From assembly GCA_002491225.1 (NCBI GenBank), contig DKVN01000069.1, positions 2,424 to 11,933 on the forward strand: 9,510 nt of DNA. Direction: 5' to 3'. This stretch comes from Faecalibacterium sp. UBA7177 (GTDB lineage Bacteria; Bacillota; Clostridia; Oscillospirales; Ruminococcaceae). A program made the position numbers and the translations under genes. This document shows positions 6,593 through 9,510 of this stretch, in pieces; the first letter of the stretch is position 1, and every line of letters begins with the position of its first letter. Below the pieces are notes generated by a model that was not told the origin of the DNA, did no database searches, and was given only the letters and a program-made list of their open reading frames with translations.

Positions 6593-6657
6593 GAGAGGGC
6601 ATGGCGGACAGGCTGCGGCGGAAAAGCGAAAGCATAGCCCGCGGCCCTCTCTTTTTT
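6593..6657 (+). terminator. Intrinsic terminator after the DUF308 gene
   Basis: GAGAGGGC (6593-6600) pairs perfectly with GCCCTCTC (6644-6651) and is followed directly by six T's (6652-6657). The 43-base interior is long for a terminator and can fold further, for example GGCT (6611-6614) with AGCC (6636-6639), so it is probably a branched structure. It starts 22 bases after the stop codon. Confidence 0.75.
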
Positions 6658-6667
6658 GGTGCGGCGA

Positions 6668-6697
6668 GTGAGAGGACAGCCCCCGCCCCTTTATGAT
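6668..6697 (+). promoter_or_regulatory. Possible promoter of the AraC-family regulator gene
   Basis: TATGAT (6692-6697) is a good -10. GTGAGA (6668-6673) is a poor -35 at an 18-base spacing. It lies between the preceding terminator and the ribosome site at 6715-6720, so the gene needs a promoter about here. The leader would be only about 25 bases. Confidence 0.45.
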
Positions 6698-6729
6698 AGG
6701 ATGTTTTCAGCCGAAAGGAGTGCTTGCCA

Positions 6730-7575
6730 ATGGAATGGGTCGAGCGGTGGAACGAGGCCATCCGGTACATCGAGGCGCATCTGACCGAGGAGATCGACTA
6801 CGCCCAGCTGGGGCGGATCGCCTGCTGCTCGGTCTATCATTTCCAGCGGATGTTCGCTTACCTTGCCGGGGTGCCGCTGGCCGAGTACATCCGCCGCCGG
6901 CGGATGTCGCTGGCGGCGGCCGACCTGCAAAGCACCGGCATCAGGGTCATCGACGCGGCGGCCAAATATGGGTACGACTCCCCTACCGCCTTCAACCGGG
7001 CGTTTCAGGCGGTGCACGGGCTGCCGCCCTCGGCGGTGCGGGGCGGCGGGGTGTCGGTGCGCTCCTTTCCGGCCATTCGTTTTCAGGTCACGGTGAAAGG
7101 AGCAGAAGAGATGAACTATCGCATCGAGACAAAAGAGGCTTTTCGCATCGTGGGGGTCAGCGTGCCGCTGCACAGGGAGATCGAGCAGAACTTTGCCGTC
7201 ATCCCCCAAAAATGGCAGCAGATCGCCGAGGACGGCACCCTGCAAAGGCTGGCCGGGATGATGGACACCCCGCCCATGGGGGTGCTGGGGGTGAGCACCT
7301 GCAACGACGCCGAGCCCTGGCGCTACTATATCGCGGTCTCCTCGGGCCAGCCGGCCGGGGATCTGGAGGAGTACACGGTGCCCGCCGCCACCTGGGCGGT
7401 TTTTGCCGGGGAGGGCACCAACGCCTCGATCCAGGAGCTGGAGCGCCGCATCGTGACCGAGTGGCTGCCCACCTCCGGCTACGAGTACGGCAGCGCGCCG
7501 GATGTCGAGGTTTACCTGAGCCCCGACCCCGAACACGCGAAGTATGAGGTCTGGATCCCGGTGGTGAAGCGGTGA
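6730..7575 (+). CDS. AraC-family transcriptional regulator with GyrI-like effector-binding domain
   Basis: 281 residues. The DNA-binding part (about 5-103) has two helix-turn-helix units: one at about 24-43 (IDYAQLGRIACCSVYHFQRMF) and one at about 72-95, with the family hallmark AAKYGYDSPTAFNRAF (77-92). After a short linker, residues 128-281 form a GyrI-like domain (MNYRIETKEAFRIVGVSV onward, ending EVWIPV). The order is as in Rob, and such regulators often sense hydrophobic or drug-like molecules and switch on efflux or stress genes. Here no efflux gene is adjacent, so the targets are unknown. The start is ATG 6730, with AAGGAG nine bases upstream; TTG 6724 is too close to that site. An internal, well-spaced ribosome site precedes M128. 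Confidence 0.92.
   Translation: MEWVERWNEAIRYIEAHLTEEIDYAQLGRIACCSVYHFQRMFAYLAGVPLAEYIRRRRMSLAAADLQSTGIRVIDAAAKYGYDSPTAFNRAFQAVHGLPPSAVRGGGVSVRSFPAIRFQVTVKGAEEMNYRIETKEAFRIVGVSVPLHREIEQNFAVIPQKWQQIAEDGTLQRLAGMMDTPPMGVLGVSTCNDAEPWRYYIAVSSGQPAGDLEEYTVPAATWAVFAGEGTNASIQELERRIVTEWLPTSGYEYGSAPDVEVYLSPDPEHAKYEVWIPVVKR
7096..7113 (+). promoter_or_regulatory. Internal ribosome site and in-frame ATG at the domain border of the AraC gene
   Basis: AAAGGAG (7096-7102) stands eight bases before ATG 7111, which is codon 128 in the reading frame of the regulator. The ATG is the first residue of the GyrI-like domain. Initiation here would give a free 154-residue effector domain (7111-7575). The Shine-Dalgarno match is as good as that of the full-length start. 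It encodes the linker residues KGAEE, so chance is possible. Confidence 0.45.
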
Positions 7576-7596
7576 GGGGACGGGCGTTCCCTCACC
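7571..7596 (+). other. Hairpin over the stop codon of the AraC gene
   Basis: GGTGAGGGGA (7571-7580) pairs with TTCCCTCACC (7587-7596): ten pairs including one G-T, with a 6-base loop. The TGA stop (7573-7575) is inside the left arm. There is no T tract. It may protect the 3' end of the mRNA or be incidental; a proper terminator follows 63 bases later. Confidence 0.45.
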
Positions 7597-7658
7597 TGCG
7601 TGAACCTGGGGCTTGCCGGAATGTTGCCGGGGCTTTGCATTCTTTTGCCCCAAAAAGC

Positions 7659-7706
7659 GGCCGGGCCGCCTCCCCTTTTGCTGGGGGAAGCGGCCCGGCC
7701 TTTGTT
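7659..7706. terminator. Bidirectional intrinsic terminator between convergent genes
   Basis: A 17-base arm (7659-7675, GGCCGGGCCGCCTCCCC) pairs with 7684-7700 with a single mismatch and an 8-base loop. On the plus strand TTTGTT follows. On the minus strand the stem is followed by a short spacer and five T's (complement of 7652-7656). It ends both the AraC regulator transcript and the MBL ribonuclease transcript. The rest of the 184-base gap (7576-7759) holds only the stop-codon hairpin and GCTGCTGTG direct repeats at 7720 and 7736, with no gene. Confidence 0.9.
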
Positions 7707-7759
7707 ATATTGATTTTGTGCTGCTGTGGGCTGGGGCTGCTGTGCTGCAAAGCCCGCGC

Positions 7760-9367
7760 TCAGCGGTCCCACTTGTCGCACAGCTCGTCGATCTGGCCCG
7801 CAAAGCGGCCGAGATCCTTGTTGGTGCCGCCGCGGTTGTGCTCGATCACCTGCAGCAGCCGCTTGCCAGCCGCCACCAGGCGCTGGAAGGCCGCGCTCAG
7901 CGGCCGGTCGGCGCCCGGCAGGGTCTTGGGCTGCTTGCGCTGGCGGTTGCCCTCGGCGATCCAGCGGGCCTCGGCAAAATCGTACTCGCCGCCCGGGTAG
8001 GGGGCCTCGGCATCGTAGCCGAACTCGCTGCGCAGCCGGGCGGAAAAGCTGTCGCACACCGCGTTGTCGCCGTGCACCACAAACACCTTTTTGGGCTTTT
8101 CCTCAAAGTTGCCCAGCCACTGGATCAGCTCGTTCGAGTCGGCGTGGCTGCTCATGCCCTCTAACTTTTGGATATGGGCGCGCACCTCGATCTCCTCGCC
8201 GAAGATGCGCACCTTGGGGGTGCCCTCGAGCAGCGCCCGGCCCAAGGTTCCGTGGGTCTGGTAGCCCACAAAGAGGATGGTACACTCGGGCCGCCAGAGG
8301 TTGTGCTTGAGGTGGTGGCGGATGCGCCCGGCCTCGCACATGCCGCTGGCCGAGAGGATCACCTTGCAGCCGTGGTCGGCATTGATGGCCCTGGAGTCCT
8401 CGCTGGTCACGCTGACAACCAGATCCTGGAACGAGATGGGGTTGAAGCCCTCCCGCAGGATGGCGAGGCAGCGGTCGTTGCAGCAATCCCAGATATTGCG
8501 GTTGAAGATGTTGGTGGCCTCATTGGCCAGCGGGCTGTCGACATACACCGGGAAATGGTCGTGCCCCTTGACCAGCCCGCGCGCCTTGATCTGCTGCAAA
8601 AAGTGCAGGATCAGCTGGGTGCGGCCCACCGCAAAGCAGGGGATCACCACGTTGCCGCCCCGGTCAAAGGTCTCCTGCAGCACCTCGGCCAGCAGGGGGA
8701 TATAATCCTGATTGGGGCCGTGGGTGCGGTCGCCATAGGTGCTCTCCATAACCACATAGTCCGCCTGGTGCAGCGGCTGCGGGTTGCGGATGATCTTTTG
8801 GTGGCCGTTGCCGATATCGCCCGAAAAGACGATCAGCTCGGTATTGCCGTTTTCGGTGACCCAGACCTCGATGTTCGAGCTGCCCAAAAGGTGGCCCGCG
8901 TCGTTGAAGCGGATATCGATGCCGTCGAACAGATGCACCACCCGGCCGTAGGGGTAGGGCTTGAACTGCTGGGCCGCCAGCATGGCGTCCTCGACCGTAT
9001 AGATGGGCACATAGGCCTGGCCGCCCGCGCGCTTTGCCTTGCGGTTGCGCCACTCGGCCTCAAACTCCTGGATGTGGGCGGAGTCGCGCAGCATGATATC
9101 GCAGAGCTGCGCGGTGGCGATGGTGGAGTAGATCGGCCCGGAAAAGCCCTGCTTGACCATCAGCGGGATCATGCCGGAATGGTCGATGTGGGCGTGGGTC
9201 AGCAGGATGGCGTCCAGCTCGCCCGGGGCCACCGGGATCGGCTGGTTCTCGTAGATGTCCGGCCCCTGCTCCATGCCGCAGTCGATCAGCAGCCTTCTGC
9301 CGCAGGCCTCCAGCATCATGCAGGAGCCTGTCACCTCGTGCGCGGCGCCCAAAAAGGTCAGTTTCAT
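7760..9367 (-). CDS. MBL-fold/beta-CASP ribonuclease-like hydrolase
   Basis: 535 residues. The metallo-beta-lactamase core has HAHIDH (58-63), H159 in AGHLLGS, and D184 in FSGDIG, the ligands for two zinc ions. The beta-CASP part follows with motif A (E208 in ESTYGD), ASGMCEAGRIRHH (340-352), motif B (H408 in SSHAD) and motif C (H432 in VVHGD). The set is complete, as in CPSF73-type and bacterial TTHA0252-like RNA nucleases, so an active RNA-processing or degrading enzyme is expected in the cytoplasm; its RNA targets are unknown. A basic C-terminal tail of about 65 residues (471-535) follows the RMMBL region. The start at ATG 9367 has GGGAGG seven bases upstream; the frame runs open to 9427 without another ribosome site. 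It is convergent with the AraC gene. Confidence 0.92.
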   Translation of the reverse strand: MKLTFLGAAHEVTGSCMMLEACGRRLLIDCGMEQGPDIYENQPIPVAPGELDAILLTHAHIDHSGMIPLMVKQGFSGPIYSTIATAQLCDIMLRDSAHIQEFEAEWRNRKAKRAGGQAYVPIYTVEDAMLAAQQFKPYPYGRVVHLFDGIDIRFNDAGHLLGSSNIEVWVTENGNTELIVFSGDIGNGHQKIIRNPQPLHQADYVVMESTYGDRTHGPNQDYIPLLAEVLQETFDRGGNVVIPCFAVGRTQLILHFLQQIKARGLVKGHDHFPVYVDSPLANEATNIFNRNIWDCCNDRCLAILREGFNPISFQDLVVSVTSEDSRAINADHGCKVILSASGMCEAGRIRHHLKHNLWRPECTILFVGYQTHGTLGRALLEGTPKVRIFGEEIEVRAHIQKLEGMSSHADSNELIQWLGNFEEKPKKVFVVHGDNAVCDSFSARLRSEFGYDAEAPYPGGEYDFAEARWIAEGNRQRKQPKTLPGADRPLSAAFQRLVAAGKRLLQVIEHNRGGTNKDLGRFAGQIDELCDKWDR

Positions 9368-9510
9368 GGTGTTGCCTCCCTTGCGGTCAATTTCCCACGG
9401 GGTGGTGGGGCGGCGCGGCCCGCGCAAAGGGGAGAGTCTCCGGGGCGGCGAGATGAGAAAACAAAGAGTTCGAAGAACCTGCGAAGCAGCGCAAATTCGC
9501 TGTGCGGCCG
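9368..9510. other. Upstream region of the MBL gene, window edge
   Basis: It must contain the leader of the minus-strand MBL gene, but no convincing -35/-10 pair is visible on that strand. Short inverted arms occur near the edge: GCGAA (9481-9485) with TTCGC (9496-9500), and CAGCG with CGCTG around CAAATT. On the plus strand an ATG at 9453 opens a frame that runs to the window end (MRKQRVRRTCEAAQIRC) with no good ribosome site; it cannot be judged here. Confidence 0.3.

Noticed and set aside
6601..6696. Small open frame of about 31 codons with AGGAGA before its ATG, after the DUF308 gene
   Set aside because: It lies across the terminator stem and T tract, so it would not be transcribed in full from upstream; the product is Arg/Ala-rich and unrecognised.
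9453..9510. Plus-strand ATG frame running to the window end
   Set aside because: No ribosome site, only 19 codons visible, and it lies in the region that should hold the promoter of the minus-strand MBL gene; cannot be supported.
1..9510. A new defence, mobile or biosynthetic system
   Set aside because: Every sizeable gene except the C39-like one falls in a common chromosomal family, with no transposase, integrase, toxin-antitoxin pair, direct-repeat array or attachment site.

Overview
The window looks like ordinary chromosome from a GC-rich Gram-positive anaerobe, most likely a Bacillota/Clostridia of the Oscillospiraceae type. The reasons are strong GGAGG-type ribosome sites before nearly every gene, sigma-A-like promoters with 17-base spacers, an ammonia-dependent AsnA, a complete ECF vitamin transporter, and GC-rich third codon positions. 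The genus cannot be fixed from this sequence. No tRNA, rRNA, CRISPR array, insertion sequence or phage gene was found.

Layout. Positions 1-390 hold the 3' end of an N-acetyl sugar amidotransferase, probably the edge of a surface-polysaccharide locus upstream. Positions 470-1315 (+) encode a poorly characterised, membrane-anchored, papain/C39-like protein with an internal 18-bp repeat; a GC-rich hairpin covers its start. Positions 4547 down to 1349 (-) form a dedicated ECF transporter operon in the order S component (UPF0397 family), fused double ATPase, EcfT. It is read from a near-consensus promoter at 4642-4614, and a terminator-like hairpin separates the S gene from the ATPase gene.

Divergent from it, with its own promoter, is asnA (4814-5827, +). 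It is followed by a six-helix DUF308/HdeD-like membrane protein (5953-6570), which ends at a clear intrinsic terminator. A MarA/Rob-type AraC regulator with a GyrI-like effector domain follows (6730-7575, +). A strong bidirectional terminator (7659-7706) separates it from a convergent MBL/beta-CASP ribonuclease-like gene (9367-7760, -).

The genes do not form one pathway. The ECF operon is the only clear multi-gene unit: one predicted substrate-capturing subunit, two ATPase domains in one chain, and a coupling membrane subunit. I see no convincing undescribed defence or mobile system. The points most worth a second look are a possible internal, in-frame translation start in the AraC gene that would make its effector domain as a separate protein, the hairpin between the ECF S and ATPase genes, the C39-like protein with its hairpin-covered start, and the repeated TTTGC motifs in the divergent control region.
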